A stretch of 64,000 bases of DNA, from positions 186,001 through 250,000 of the forward strand of contig NZ_JAFFSU010000007.1 of the NCBI RefSeq assembly GCF_017948455.1. Direction: 5' to 3'. The position numbers and the translations under genes were made by a program. The notes under the pieces are model-generated. The model had not been told where the DNA came from and did not search any database. It saw only the letters and a program-made list of their open reading frames with translations. Below are positions 16,399-27,000 of the stretch, piece after piece; position 1 is the stretch's first letter, and each line of letters starts with the position of its first letter. Source of the DNA: Streptomyces sp. GESEQ-4. GTDB taxonomy: Bacteria; Actinomycetota; Actinomycetes; Streptomycetales; Streptomycetaceae.

Positions 16399-17070
16399 TC
16401 ACAACGTGGACCGCAACCACTGCTCCACGCTCGCGATATGCACCGTCGCCCACGACCTCGCCGCCTCCGCGTCCCGATCCCGCAGGGCCGCGAGGATCAT
16501 CCGGTGCTCGTGCAGCGTGCGGCTGACCGCGTCCTCCTGGGTCAGCCCGCGCCAGATACGGGCGCGGGTGGTGGGACCCGAGAGGCCGTCGAGGAGCGAG
16601 CAGAGCACCGAGTTGCCCGAGCCCTGCACGATGCCCCGGTGGAAGTCCAGGTCACTCGCGACCAGTTCCTCGACCGACGGCGCGTCGCCGAGCTTGTCCA
16701 ACTGGGCCGACAGTGCGTCCAGTTGCTGCTCGCTGACCCGGGAGGCCGCCATCGCCGTCGCGGCCGGCTCCAGGATGCGGCGTACGGCCAGGAACTCGAG
16801 GACCGTGTCGTCGCGGTGGAAGTCGACGACGAAGCTCAGCGCCTCCAGGAGGAGTTGCGGATCGAGGCTGGTGACGTACGTGCCGTCGCCCTGGCGCACG
16901 TCCAGGATGCGGATCAGGGACAGGGCGCGTACGGCCTCCCGCAGGGAGTTGCGGGACAGCCCCAGCTCGGAGGCGAGCTCGCTCTCCTTGGGCAGCCGGT
17001 CGCCCGGGCGCAGCGCGCCGGAGACGATCATGCCCTTGATCTTTTCGATCGCCTCGTCGGTGACTGCCAT
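16399..17070 (-). CDS. FadR/GntR-family transcriptional regulator
   Basis: A 223-residue regulator. The N-terminal winged helix-turn-helix (about 1-70) carries the GntR signature LPKESELASELGLSRNSLREAVRAL and the wing GDGTYVTS. The C-terminal FCD ligand-binding domain (about 80-220) has the metal-ligand pattern DLDFHRGIV, then a late LHEHRMILAALRDRDAEAARSWATVHI. The FCD domain typically binds a carboxylate. The nearest upstream gene is a nucleoside phosphorylase in the same orientation (85-base gap). Neither target nor ligand can be inferred. Confidence 0.92.
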   Translation of the reverse strand: MAVTDEAIEKIKGMIVSGALRPGDRLPKESELASELGLSRNSLREAVRALSLIRILDVRQGDGTYVTSLDPQLLLEALSFVVDFHRDDTVLEFLAVRRILEPAATAMAASRVSEQQLDALSAQLDKLGDAPSVEELVASDLDFHRGIVQGSGNSVLCSLLDGLSGPTTRARIWRGLTQEDAVSRTLHEHRMILAALRDRDAEAARSWATVHIASVEQWLRSTL

Positions 17071-17155
17071 GGCCGGCCTCCCTGTCGTTCAGACATCCGA
17101 TGTCTCACGCCATTATGGGGGTTCACCATGCTGAACGGGACGCCGAATGCGCAGA

Positions 17156-17905
17156 TCAGGGCAACTGCCCCGCCAGCAGCCGCAGCGCCTCCAGGGATAC
17201 GACGGCACCTCTTTCCACGCCCGCCGCCACGACCTTTCGGTGGGGGTCGTATCCGCCGGTGCCCTGTTCGTCGACGAGTTCGTCCGCGTTGGCACCGTCC
17301 ACGACCAGCACGCCCCCGGCCACAAGCCCGCGCAGCGAGGCCGTCACCAGCAGCGCGGACAGCTCCATCTCGATCGCCGAGAGCCCCGCGCCGCCGTACG
17401 GGAAGAGGGGCAGCAGCCCCGGCTGGAACGCGGCCCGCGTCCACACGATGCCCCGGTGGTGCGGGGCGCCTGCCTCGCGTGCCGCGCGCTGGAGGGCGAA
17501 CACCGCCTCGGGGGAGGAGACCGCCGGGTACTCGGGCGGCAGCAACTGGTGGGTGACCCCGTCGTCGCGTACGGCCGCCTCGGCGATGACCAGATCGCCG
17601 TCGCCGATGCCCGGCTTCATCGCGCCCGCCGTACCGAACCGTAGAAGGGTGTGCACGCCCGCGTCGGCCAGCTCCTGGAACAGCAGGATCGCGCCCGGAG
17701 CGCCCACCCCGTGCGAGGCGACGGTGACGGGCAGGCCCTTCCAACTCCCGCTGAAGACACGGTATTCGCGGTGGTACGAGACCTCCTCGGCGCCGTCGAG
17801 CAGTGCGGCGACGAGCGCCGCGCGTGCCGGGTCGCCGACGACGATCGCGTGCGCGGGGAGCCCGGTGCGGGGTATTCGGGTGACGGGCAGCAGATCATGG
17901 GGCAT
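17156..17905 (-). CDS. Uridine/purine nucleoside phosphorylase family protein
   Basis: A 249-residue member of the nucleoside phosphorylase-I family (PNP/UDP). The phosphate-binding N-terminal region reads AIVVGDPARAALVAALL, then SHGVGAPGAILLFQELADAG. LLRFGTAGAMKPGIGDGDLVIAEAAVRDDG is the conserved RxGTxG core. The ribose-binding AIEMELSALLVTA carries the invariant E-M-E. It probably splits a nucleoside with phosphate; the uridine-type motif spacing looks closest, but base specificity is open. Confidence 0.88.
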   Translation of the reverse strand: MPHDLLPVTRIPRTGLPAHAIVVGDPARAALVAALLDGAEEVSYHREYRVFSGSWKGLPVTVASHGVGAPGAILLFQELADAGVHTLLRFGTAGAMKPGIGDGDLVIAEAAVRDDGVTHQLLPPEYPAVSSPEAVFALQRAAREAGAPHHRGIVWTRAAFQPGLLPLFPYGGAGLSAIEMELSALLVTASLRGLVAGGVLVVDGANADELVDEQGTGGYDPHRKVVAAGVERGAVVSLEALRLLAGQLP

Positions 17906-17925
17906 GTGGTGACGTTACCCAGGGG

Positions 17926-17957
17926 GAGGCCGGGTGCGGCGTACCGCACCCGGCCTC
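17926..17957 (-). terminator. Hairpin upstream of nucleoside phosphorylase, after phospholipase gene
   Basis: Perfect arms GAGGCCGGGTGCGG and CCGCACCCGGCCTC with a 4-base loop lie 16 bases downstream of the phospholipase stop (reading minus). Confidence 0.8.
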
Positions 17958-17973
17958 GGGGAGGTGACCGCTG

Positions 17974-18426
17974 TCAGCCGAAGGCCTTCACGGCCTGGTA
18001 GTACGTCCAGGCCGTGCTGTTGCAGGCGTTCTTCGTGCTGCCGCTGTAGTTGTTGCACACGCGCTTGAGGTCCTCGTAGAAGGCGCTGTCGAGGCGGGCC
18101 TTGTTGGCGTCGAACGCGCCCGCGGCCTTGTAGTTGCGGTAGCCGAAGTCGTGCCGGGCGCAGGACATGGCGAAGGGGAAGCCGAAGGGGTTGTCGGGCG
18201 AGGAGGAGCAGTAGTCGGTGGACCAGTTGAACTCGTAGGCGGCCCAGGCGGACTGGTTCGCGCGGGCGGCGGCCCACGTGTTGTAGCTCGACGCGCTGGT
18301 CTGGGTCCAGTTGGAGAGGACCTGGGGCTTGTCGGCGGGAACCGCGGTGGCGGTGGCGGCAGTTGCGGTGACGGTGATCAGGGCAAGGGCCGAAGCGGCG
18401 AGACCGGTGGTGAGTCTGCGGTGCAT
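17974..18426 (-). CDS. Secreted phospholipase A2 family protein
   Basis: A 150-residue protein with a Sec signal peptide (about 1-29, MHRRLTTGLAASALALITV). The prokaryotic phospholipase A2 core follows, with the catalytic His-Asp pair in SCARHDFGYRNY and surrounding helices (WAAYEFNWSTDYCSSSPDN and DSAFYEDLKRVCNNY). Four cysteines could form two disulphides. It resembles the small extracellular Streptomyces PLA2 enzymes that hydrolyse the sn-2 ester of phospholipids. ATG 18426 is chosen because GGAGG lies 6 bases upstream; a longer frame from 18474 lacks this and would bury the signal peptide. Confidence 0.9.
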   Translation of the reverse strand: MHRRLTTGLAASALALITVTATAATATAVPADKPQVLSNWTQTSASSYNTWAAARANQSAWAAYEFNWSTDYCSSSPDNPFGFPFAMSCARHDFGYRNYKAAGAFDANKARLDSAFYEDLKRVCNNYSGSTKNACNSTAWTYYQAVKAFG

Positions 18427-18545
18427 CCCACACCTCCATGAGGCCGCGATCCGTCCGTCGGATCGCAGGTTCATGACAAGATGATTGATCCACCATCAGG
18501 CCCTTCACACCTCTTGTGCCTTAATGGTCCGTTAACGGCATGCGA

Positions 18546-18579
18546 AAGGGGCGGCTCCGTCGGCGTGGAGCCGCCCCTT
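18546..18579 (-). terminator. Terminator of the glycerol operon
   Basis: Perfect 13-bp arms AAGGGGCGGCTCC and GGAGCCGCCCCTT with an 8-base loop lie about 30 bases downstream of the glpD stop on the minus strand. Confidence 0.8.
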
Positions 18580-18607
18580 CCGTGTCGTAACGCCTACTTC
18601 TTGACGC

Positions 18608-20224
18608 CTACTTCTTGTCGAGCAGGTCCTGAACCTTCGCCCGGACGTCGTCCGTGGCCAGCCCTCGGATCGTCAACGTCGTACGGCGCCGCAGCACATC
18701 GTCCGTCGTCTGAGCCCACTCGTTGTCCCGCGCGTACACGACCTGCGCCCAGATCTCCGGGGCGTCCGGGTGGACCCGCTCACCCAGTTCGGGGCTTTCG
18801 TTCGCCAGCCGGGCGATGTCGAAGGCCAGGGAACCGTAGTGCGTCGCCAGGTGCTTCGCCGTGTCCGCACCCATCCGCGGGCCCGGCGCCGGCCGGTCCG
18901 TCAGCAGCCGGTGCGCTATCGCACGCGGGTTGGCGACGCCCGGCAGCGGCAGCTTCTTCGGCAGGGAGGCGATCGGCTCGAAGTCGTCGCCGAGCGGGTG
19001 CCCCGGAAGCGCCTCCAGCTTCTTCATGACCGTACGGCCGATGTGTCGGAACGTCGTCCACTTGCCGCCCGCGACCGACAGCATCCCGCCCCGGCCCTCG
19101 GTGACGACGGTCTCGCGCTTGGCCTTGGCCGTGCTGCCGGGGCCGCCCGGCAGCACCCGCAGGCCCGCGAAGGCGTAGGTGATCAGGTCACGGTCGAGCT
19201 GCTGGTCGCGGATGGAGAACGCGGCCTCGTCGAGGATCTGGGCTATGTCCTTGTCGTTGACGGCCACGTCCGCCGGGTCGCCCTCGAACTCCTCGTCCGT
19301 CGTACCGAGCAGCAGCATGTCCTCCCAGGGGAGGGCGAAGGTGATCCGGTACTTGTCGATCGGGGTCGCGAGCGCGGCCTTCCAGGGCGAGGTCCGCTTC
19401 AGGACGAGGTGCGCGCCCTTCGACAGCCGGATGGACGGCGCCGCGTTCGGGTCCTCCATCTTGCGCAGGTGGTCGACCCAGGGACCGGTGGCGTTCAGCA
19501 CGAGACGGGCGCTGACGCCGAACTCGTCGCCGCTCGTGCGGTCCTTCAGCTCCGCGCCCGTCACCCGGCCCTTGGTGAAGCGCAGCCCGGTCACCTCGGC
19601 GTGGTTGAGGACGACCGCGCCCGCCTCGGCGGCCGCGCGGACCGTCATCAGCGCCATGCGGGCGTCGTTCATCTGGTCGTCGCCGTACACGGCCACGGCC
19701 CTGAGGTTCTCGGTGCGCAGCTCCGGCACGTCCTGCTGGGCCTTGGCGGGGGAGAGCAGATGGCCGACGCCGTCGCCGAAGGCGGAGAGCGCCGAGTACG
19801 CGAACACGCCCGCACCCAGCTTGGCCGCGCCGTGCGGGCCCCCCTTGTACACGGGGAGGTAGAAGGTGAGCGGGTTCGCCAGGTGGGGGGCCACCTGGCG
19901 GGAGACCGCACGGCGCTCGAAGTGGTTCTCCGCCACCAGCTTCACCGCGCCGGTCTGCAGATAGCGCAGACCGCCGTGGAGCAGCTTGGAGGAGGCGGAG
20001 GACGTGGCGCCGGCGAAGTCGCCGGCGTCGACCAGCGCCACCCTGAGCCCGGACTGCGCGGCGTGCCAGGCGGTGGAGATGCCCAGGATGCCGCCGCCGA
20101 TCACGAGAAGGTCGTACGACGCCTTGGCGAGCTGCTCCCGGGTCTCGGCTCGGCTCGGGTTGAAGCCGGAGGCCGGGCGCGTCCCGAGGGCAGGCACGGA
20201 CTGCAGGGTGGACTGACTGGTCAT
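18608..20224 (-). CDS. glpD: Aerobic glycerol-3-phosphate dehydrogenase
   Basis: A 538-residue FAD-dependent enzyme oxidising sn-glycerol 3-phosphate to dihydroxyacetone phosphate at the membrane and passing electrons to quinones. The FAD-binding Rossmann motif is in YDLLVIGGGILGISTAWHAA (about 38-57). GATSSASSKLLHGGLRYL and LVLNATGPWVDHLRKM are family landmarks. The C-terminal DAO-C domain includes TDDVLRRRTTLTIRG. It is the last gene of the glpF-glpK-glpD operon, 46 bases after glpK, and is followed by a strong terminator. Confidence 0.95.
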   Translation of the reverse strand: MTSQSTLQSVPALGTRPASGFNPSRAETREQLAKASYDLLVIGGGILGISTAWHAAQSGLRVALVDAGDFAGATSSASSKLLHGGLRYLQTGAVKLVAENHFERRAVSRQVAPHLANPLTFYLPVYKGGPHGAAKLGAGVFAYSALSAFGDGVGHLLSPAKAQQDVPELRTENLRAVAVYGDDQMNDARMALMTVRAAAEAGAVVLNHAEVTGLRFTKGRVTGAELKDRTSGDEFGVSARLVLNATGPWVDHLRKMEDPNAAPSIRLSKGAHLVLKRTSPWKAALATPIDKYRITFALPWEDMLLLGTTDEEFEGDPADVAVNDKDIAQILDEAAFSIRDQQLDRDLITYAFAGLRVLPGGPGSTAKAKRETVVTEGRGGMLSVAGGKWTTFRHIGRTVMKKLEALPGHPLGDDFEPIASLPKKLPLPGVANPRAIAHRLLTDRPAPGPRMGADTAKHLATHYGSLAFDIARLANESPELGERVHPDAPEIWAQVVYARDNEWAQTTDDVLRRRTTLTIRGLATDDVRAKVQDLLDKK

Positions 20225-20270
20225 TTCGGGTTCTTACTCCTCATCAGAGTTCGAGAGCTGGCGGCTGTCG

Positions 20271-21812
<1,542 letters not shown>

Positions 21813-21874
21813 GGTGTGCTCCTGGGGTTCCGTAGGAAGAGGCTGTCTGTACGGCGCGATGGCTGAATCGTGCT

Positions 21875-22669
21875 CTAAGCGAAAGCGACGTTGTAGATGC
21901 CTGCCGCGATGGCGCCGCCGATCAGCGGACCGACCACCGGGATCCAGGCGTAACCCCAGTCGGAGCCGCCCTTGTTGGGCAGGGGCAGGAGCGCGTGCGT
22001 GATTCGCGGACCGAGGTCACGGGCCGGGTTGATCGCGTAGCCGGTCGGGCCGCCGAGGGACAGACCGATCGAGACGACCACCAGCGCGGTGATCAGGGCG
22101 CCCAGCGTGCCGAGGCCGTCACCTTCGGCGTTCAGGCCCTGGGTGAGGATGGCCAGCACCAGCACGACGGTGCCGATGATCTCCGTGGCGAGGTTCTGCC
22201 ACACCACCCGGATCTCCGGGCCGGTGGAGAAGATGCCCAGGACCGGTCCTGCGCCCTTCTCGCGGGCCTCGACGGCCTTGGCGGTGGTGGCCTGCGCGCC
22301 CGGACCGCCGACGATCTCCTTGTCGGTGAGGTGCGCGTGGAACTGGCCGTAGTAGGCGACCCACACCAGCGCCGCGCCGATCATCGCGCCGAGCAGCTGT
22401 CCGCCCCAGTAGGTCGGAACGTTGCTCCAGTCGTCGTCCTTGATCGCGAGCGCCAGGGTCACGGCCGGGTTGAGGTGGGCGCCGGAGAGCGGCGCAGAGG
22501 TGTACACGGCGGTCAGTACGGCGAAGCCCCACCCGAAGGTGATGGCGAGCCAGCCGGCGTTACGGGCCTTGGAGGCCTTGAGCGTGACGGCGGCGCAGAC
22601 GCCACCGCCCAGCAGGATGAGTATGGCGGTACCGATGGTCTCGCCGATGAAGATGTCGGAGCTGGACAC
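21875..22669 (-). CDS. glpF: Glycerol facilitator, aquaporin family
   Basis: A 264-residue MIP-family channel passing glycerol across the membrane. Two NPA boxes are visible: HLNPAVTLALAIK in the first half and YAINPARDLGPR in the second; the Asp after the second box marks an aquaglyceroporin. Six membrane segments are expected from the hydrophobic profile. GTG 22669 is used because AAAGGAGT lies 8 bases upstream, and the family begins at SSSDIFIGE. It is the first gene of the glycerol operon. Confidence 0.93.
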   Translation of the reverse strand: MSSSDIFIGETIGTAILILLGGGVCAAVTLKASKARNAGWLAITFGWGFAVLTAVYTSAPLSGAHLNPAVTLALAIKDDDWSNVPTYWGGQLLGAMIGAALVWVAYYGQFHAHLTDKEIVGGPGAQATTAKAVEAREKGAGPVLGIFSTGPEIRVVWQNLATEIIGTVVLVLAILTQGLNAEGDGLGTLGALITALVVVSIGLSLGGPTGYAINPARDLGPRITHALLPLPNKGGSDWGYAWIPVVGPLIGGAIAAGIYNVAFA

Positions 22670-22988
22670 CCGCGACTCCTTTGTCCTTCGTCCAGGGGGA
22701 GAACTGCCGGCCCTTGGCGTCGTCACACTGTAACGCCTGTTGCCGGTCGGTGTTCGACAATGTCGACCGATGGACGGGAGTCTTGCCCTGGCGTTACAGG
22801 TGCGTCAAGAGTTCTGTTATCGAAAACACGATCGTTATTGATCGCGGTGAGCTATCGATCAGACGTCTTGCCAAACCAAGACAACGCCTACCAAGGCATG
22901 ACAACAACCGGAGCGCCCGATGGTGCCCCGGTTTGCTGGATGTACTTGTCGGACGTGCTTGTGGGATGCGTTTGCCGGCGTACGGCGC
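22670..22988 (-). promoter_or_regulatory. Promoter/operator region of the glycerol operon
   Basis: A 319-base region between gylR (stop at 22989) and glpF. On the minus strand TACAGT (22727-22732) is a plausible -10 box, and the 17-bp operator-like palindrome at 22753-22769 falls at its -35 region, a repressor-compatible position. Bases about 22805-22865 are unusually AT-rich for this genome and hold several ATCGA-type repeats that may be further regulator sites. No gene was seen. Confidence 0.6.
22753..22769. promoter_or_regulatory. Candidate GylR operator upstream of glpF
   Basis: GTTCGACAATGTCGACC, an 8-1-8 palindrome with one arm mismatch. It matches the perfect palindrome upstream of gylR at 15 of 17 positions, including the central CAATG. 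Confidence 0.65.
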
Positions 22989-23753
22989 TCAGAAGCGCCC
23001 GGCGCCCAGATCCCGGGAGACCGCGCGGGCGCAGTCCCGCACCGCCGCGATCAGCTCGGGCCGCACCTCGCCGTCCCGGCACAGCCGTTCCACGGCGCCG
23101 GCGACACCGACCGCGCCGACCGGCATGCGCCGCCGGTCGTGGATGGGAGCGGCGATGGAAGCGACGCCCTCCCAGGTCTCCTCGACGTCGGCCGCATATC
23201 CACGCGCGCGGGTCACGTCGAGGATCTGCTCGAAGCTGTCGAGCTCGCACACCGTCCGGTCCGTGAACGCCTTGCGGTCGGCCTCCAGCACCTCGCTGTG
23301 CGCGACCGGGTCGTAGGCCGACAGGACCTTGCCCAGGGCCGTGGAGTGCAAGGGCTGCATGGCGCCGATCTCCAGGACCTGGCGGCTGTCGTCGGGCCGG
23401 AAGACGTGGTGCACGATCAGCACGCCCTGCTGGTGCAGCACGCCCAGATAGACGCTCTCGCCGCTGGAGCGGGCCAGGTCGTCCGCCCACACCAGGGCGC
23501 GGGCCCGCAGTTCGTGCACGTCCAGGTAGGTGGTGCCCAGGCGCAGCAGCTCGGCGCCCAACTGGTAGCGCCCGGAGTTGTCGTCCTGCTCGACGAAGCC
23601 CTCCTGCTGGAGGGTGCGCAGGATGCCGTGGGCGGTGCCTTTGGCGAGGCCCAGGGACGAGGCGATGTCCGACAGGCCGAGCCGTCGCTCGCCGCCCGCG
23701 AGCAGCCGCAGCATCGCGGCCGCCCGTTCGAGCGACTGGATGTTCCGTGCCAT
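22989..23753 (-). CDS. gylR: IclR-family glycerol operon regulator
   Basis: A 254-residue IclR-type regulator, the length of S. coelicolor GylR. The N-terminal winged helix-turn-helix (about 1-70) has LGLSDIASSLGLAKGTAHGILRTLQQEGFV. The C-terminal effector domain (about 75-250) includes GESVYLGVLHQQGVLIVHHV and LHSTALGKVLSAY. GylR controls the downstream glycerol genes in response to glycerol or glycerol 3-phosphate. It lies directly upstream of glpF in the same orientation. ATG 23753 (MARNIQSLERAAAML) is the family start. Palindromes before both gylR and glpF support autoregulation as well as operon control. Confidence 0.93.
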   Translation of the reverse strand: MARNIQSLERAAAMLRLLAGGERRLGLSDIASSLGLAKGTAHGILRTLQQEGFVEQDDNSGRYQLGAELLRLGTTYLDVHELRARALVWADDLARSSGESVYLGVLHQQGVLIVHHVFRPDDSRQVLEIGAMQPLHSTALGKVLSAYDPVAHSEVLEADRKAFTDRTVCELDSFEQILDVTRARGYAADVEETWEGVASIAAPIHDRRRMPVGAVGVAGAVERLCRDGEVRPELIAAVRDCARAVSRDLGAGRF

Positions 23754-24060
23754 CCCCGTCCTGCCTCCGTCCCCTTCGACCGTCGACCCGCGACGTCCGC
23801 TGCCGCCGTTCGGCAATGCCGAACACTACCGGTCCATGCCGACCCGCCGCCAATGGTCTGCGAGAACCCGTCGCGCACCCGTTCCTGCCGTGTCCCGCAC
23901 TCGTATCCCGTTCGGGGCCCGCCCGTCATCTCGCGTCCGTCCCGTGGACCGTCTGACCATCCCGCCATGGACCCGGTTACGCTGGCTGCCGTGCGCCTAC
24001 TGTGGAACGTCCCACGGGTTGCGCAAAGCCGACAGCCGTCGCACCAAAGGGAGCCCCTTA
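23754..24060. other. Divergent gylR-metH intergenic region
   Basis: These 307 bases hold the gylR promoter side, with the operator-like palindrome at 23808-23824, and the metH leader side. A TACTGT at 23998-24003 might be a metH -10. I see no recognisable cobalamin, SAM or SAH riboswitch and no further gene. Confidence 0.45.
23808..23824. promoter_or_regulatory. Candidate GylR autoregulatory operator
   Basis: GTTCGGCAATGCCGAAC is a perfect 8-1-8 palindrome 55 bases upstream of the gylR start and a close match to the site before glpF. Confidence 0.65.
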
Positions 24061-27000
24061 ATGGCCTCGTCGCCGCTGACCCCTTCCGCCGACAGCCGGA
24101 CCCGCGTGTCCGCGCTCCGTGAGGCGCTCGCCACCCGTGTGGTGGTCGCCGACGGGGCGATGGGCACCATGCTGCAGGCGCAGGACCCCACCCTCGAGGA
24201 TTTCGAGAACCTCGAGGGCTGTAACGAGATCCTGAACGTCACCCGCCCGGACATCGTCCGCTCCGTCCATGAAGCGTATTTCGCGGTGGGCGTGGACTGC
24301 GTGGAGACGAACACGTTCGGCGCCAACCACACGGCCGCGGCGGAGTACGACATCGCCGACCGGGTGCACGAGCTGTCGGAGGCGGGCGCCCGTATCGCCC
24401 GCGAGACCGCCGACGAGTACGCCGCCCGCGACGGCCGGCAGCGCTGGGTCCTCGGCTCGGTCGGCCCCGGCACCAAGCTGCCCACCCTCGGCCACATCGA
24501 CTACCGCACGATCCGCGACGGCTACCAGGCCAACGCCGAGGGCCTGCTGGCCGGCGGCGCCGACGCGCTGATCGTCGAGACCACCCAGGACCTGCTGCAG
24601 ACCAAGGCCTCCGTGCTGGGCGCCCGCCGGGCCCTGGAGGCGACCGGCGCCGACGTGCCCCTGCTGGTGTCGATGGCCTTCGAGACCACCGGCACGATGC
24701 TGCTCGGCTCCGAGATCGGCGCCGCGCTCACCGCGCTGGAGCCACTCGGCATCGACATGATCGGCCTGAACTGCTCCACCGGCCCCGCTGAGATGAGCGA
24801 GCACCTGCGCTACCTCACCCGGCACTCCCGCATCCCGCTGCTGTGCATGCCGAACGCCGGTCTGCCGATCCTCACCAAGGACGGCGCGCACTTCCCGCTG
24901 GACGCCGAGGGCCTCGCGGACGCGCAGGAGAACTTCGTCCGCGACTACGGCCTGTCCCTGATCGGCGGCTGCTGCGGTACGACGCCGGAGCATCTGCGCC
25001 AGGTCGTCGAGCGGGTGCGGGACCTCACGCCGAGCGAGCGCAGCCCGCGCCCCGAGCCGGGCGCCGCCTCCCTCTATCAGACCGTGCCGTTCCGCCAGGA
25101 CACCGCCTATATGGCGATCGGCGAGCGCACCAACGCCAACGGCTCGAAGAAGTTCCGCGAGGCCATGCTGGACGGCCGCTGGGACGACTGCGTGGAGATG
25201 GCCCGCGAGCAGATCCGCGAGGGCGCGCACATGCTGGACCTGTGCGTGGACTACGTCGGCCGCGACGGCGTCGCCGACATGGAGGAACTCGCCGGCCGCT
25301 TCGCCACCGCCTCCACCCTGCCGATCGTCCTGGACTCCACCGAGGTCGACGTCATCAAGGCCGGCCTGGAGAAGCTCGGCGGCCGCGCGGTGATCAACTC
25401 GGTGAACTACGAGGACGGCGACGGCCCCGAGTCCCGCTTCGCCAAGGTCACCAAGCTGGCCCAGGAGCACGGCGCCGCGCTGATCGCGCTGACCATCGAC
25501 GAGGAGGGCCAGGCCCGCACCCCGGAGCACAAGGTCGCGATCGCCGAGCGGCTGATCGCGGACCTGACCGGCAACTGGGGCATCCACGAGTCGGACATCC
25601 TCATCGACACCCTGACCTTCACCATCTGCACCGGCCAGGAGGAGTCCCGCAAGGACGGCATCGCCACCATCGAGGCGATCCGCGAGCTCAAGCGCCGCCA
25701 CCCGGACGTGCAGACCACGCTGGGCCTGTCGAACATCTCCTTCGGCCTGAACCCGGCCGCCCGCATGCTGCTCAACTCCGTCTTCCTGGACGAGTGCGTC
25801 AAGGCGGGCCTGGACTCGGCGATCGTCCACGCGTCGAAGATCCTCCCGATCGCCCGCTTCACCGAGGAAGAGGTCCAGACGGCCCTCGACCTGATCTACG
25901 ACCGCCGCGCCGAGGGCTACGACCCGCTGCAGAAGCTGATGGCCCTGTTCGAGGGCGCCACCACCAAGTCCCTGAAGGCGGGCCGCGCCGAGGAACTGGC
26001 CGCCCTGCCGCTGAACGAGCGCCTCAAGCGCCGCATCATCGACGGCGAGAAGAACGGTCTCGAGCAGGACCTGGACGACGCACTGGCGGAGCGCCCGGCG
26101 CTGGACATCGTCAACGAGACGCTCCTGGACGGCATGAAAGTCGTCGGCGAGCTGTTCGGCTCCGGCCAGATGCAGTTGCCGTTCGTGCTGCAGTCCGCCG
26201 AGGTCATGAAGACGGCGGTGGCCTACCTCGAGCCGCACATGGAGAAGACGGACGACGAGGGCAAGGGCACCATCGTGCTGGCGACCGTGCGCGGCGACGT
26301 GCACGACATCGGCAAGAACCTCGTCGACATCATCCTGTCCAACAACGGCTACACCGTGGTCAATCTCGGCATCAAGCAGCCCGTCTCCGCGATCCTGGAG
26401 GCCGCCGAGGAACACCGGGCCGACGTCATCGGCATGTCCGGCCTCCTGGTCAAGTCCACGGTGATCATGAAGGAGAACCTGGAGGAGCTCAACCAGCGCA
26501 AGATGGCCGCCGACTACCCGGTCATCCTCGGCGGCGCGGCGCTCACCCGCGCCTACGTTGAGCAGGATCTGCACGAGATCTACGAGGGCGAAGTCCGCTA
26601 CGCCCGCGACGCGTTCGAGGGCCTGCGCCTGATGGACGCCCTCATCGGCGTCAAGCGGGGCGTGCCCGGCGCGAAGCTGCCCGAGCTGAAGCAGCGCCGG
26701 GTGCGGGCGGCCACCGTCCAGGTCGAGGAGCGCCCGGAGGAGGGGCACGTCCGCTCCGACGTCGCCACCGACAACCCCGTGCCCACGCCGCCGTTCTGGG
26801 GCACCCGCGTCATCAAGGGCATCCAGCTCAAGGAGTACGCCTCCTGGCTCGACGAGGGCGCTCTCTTCAAGGGCCAGTGGGGCCTGAAGGAGGCCCGCAC
26901 CGGGGACGGGCCGTCGTACCAGGAACTCGTCGAGACCGAGGGCCGCCCGCGCCTGCGGGGCCTGCTGGACAAGCTGCAGACCGAGAACCTGCTGGAAGCG

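Noticed and set aside
23754..24060. Cobalamin, SAM or SAH riboswitch upstream of metH
   Set aside because: I looked for the conserved boxes of these classes and found none that could be supported by eye.
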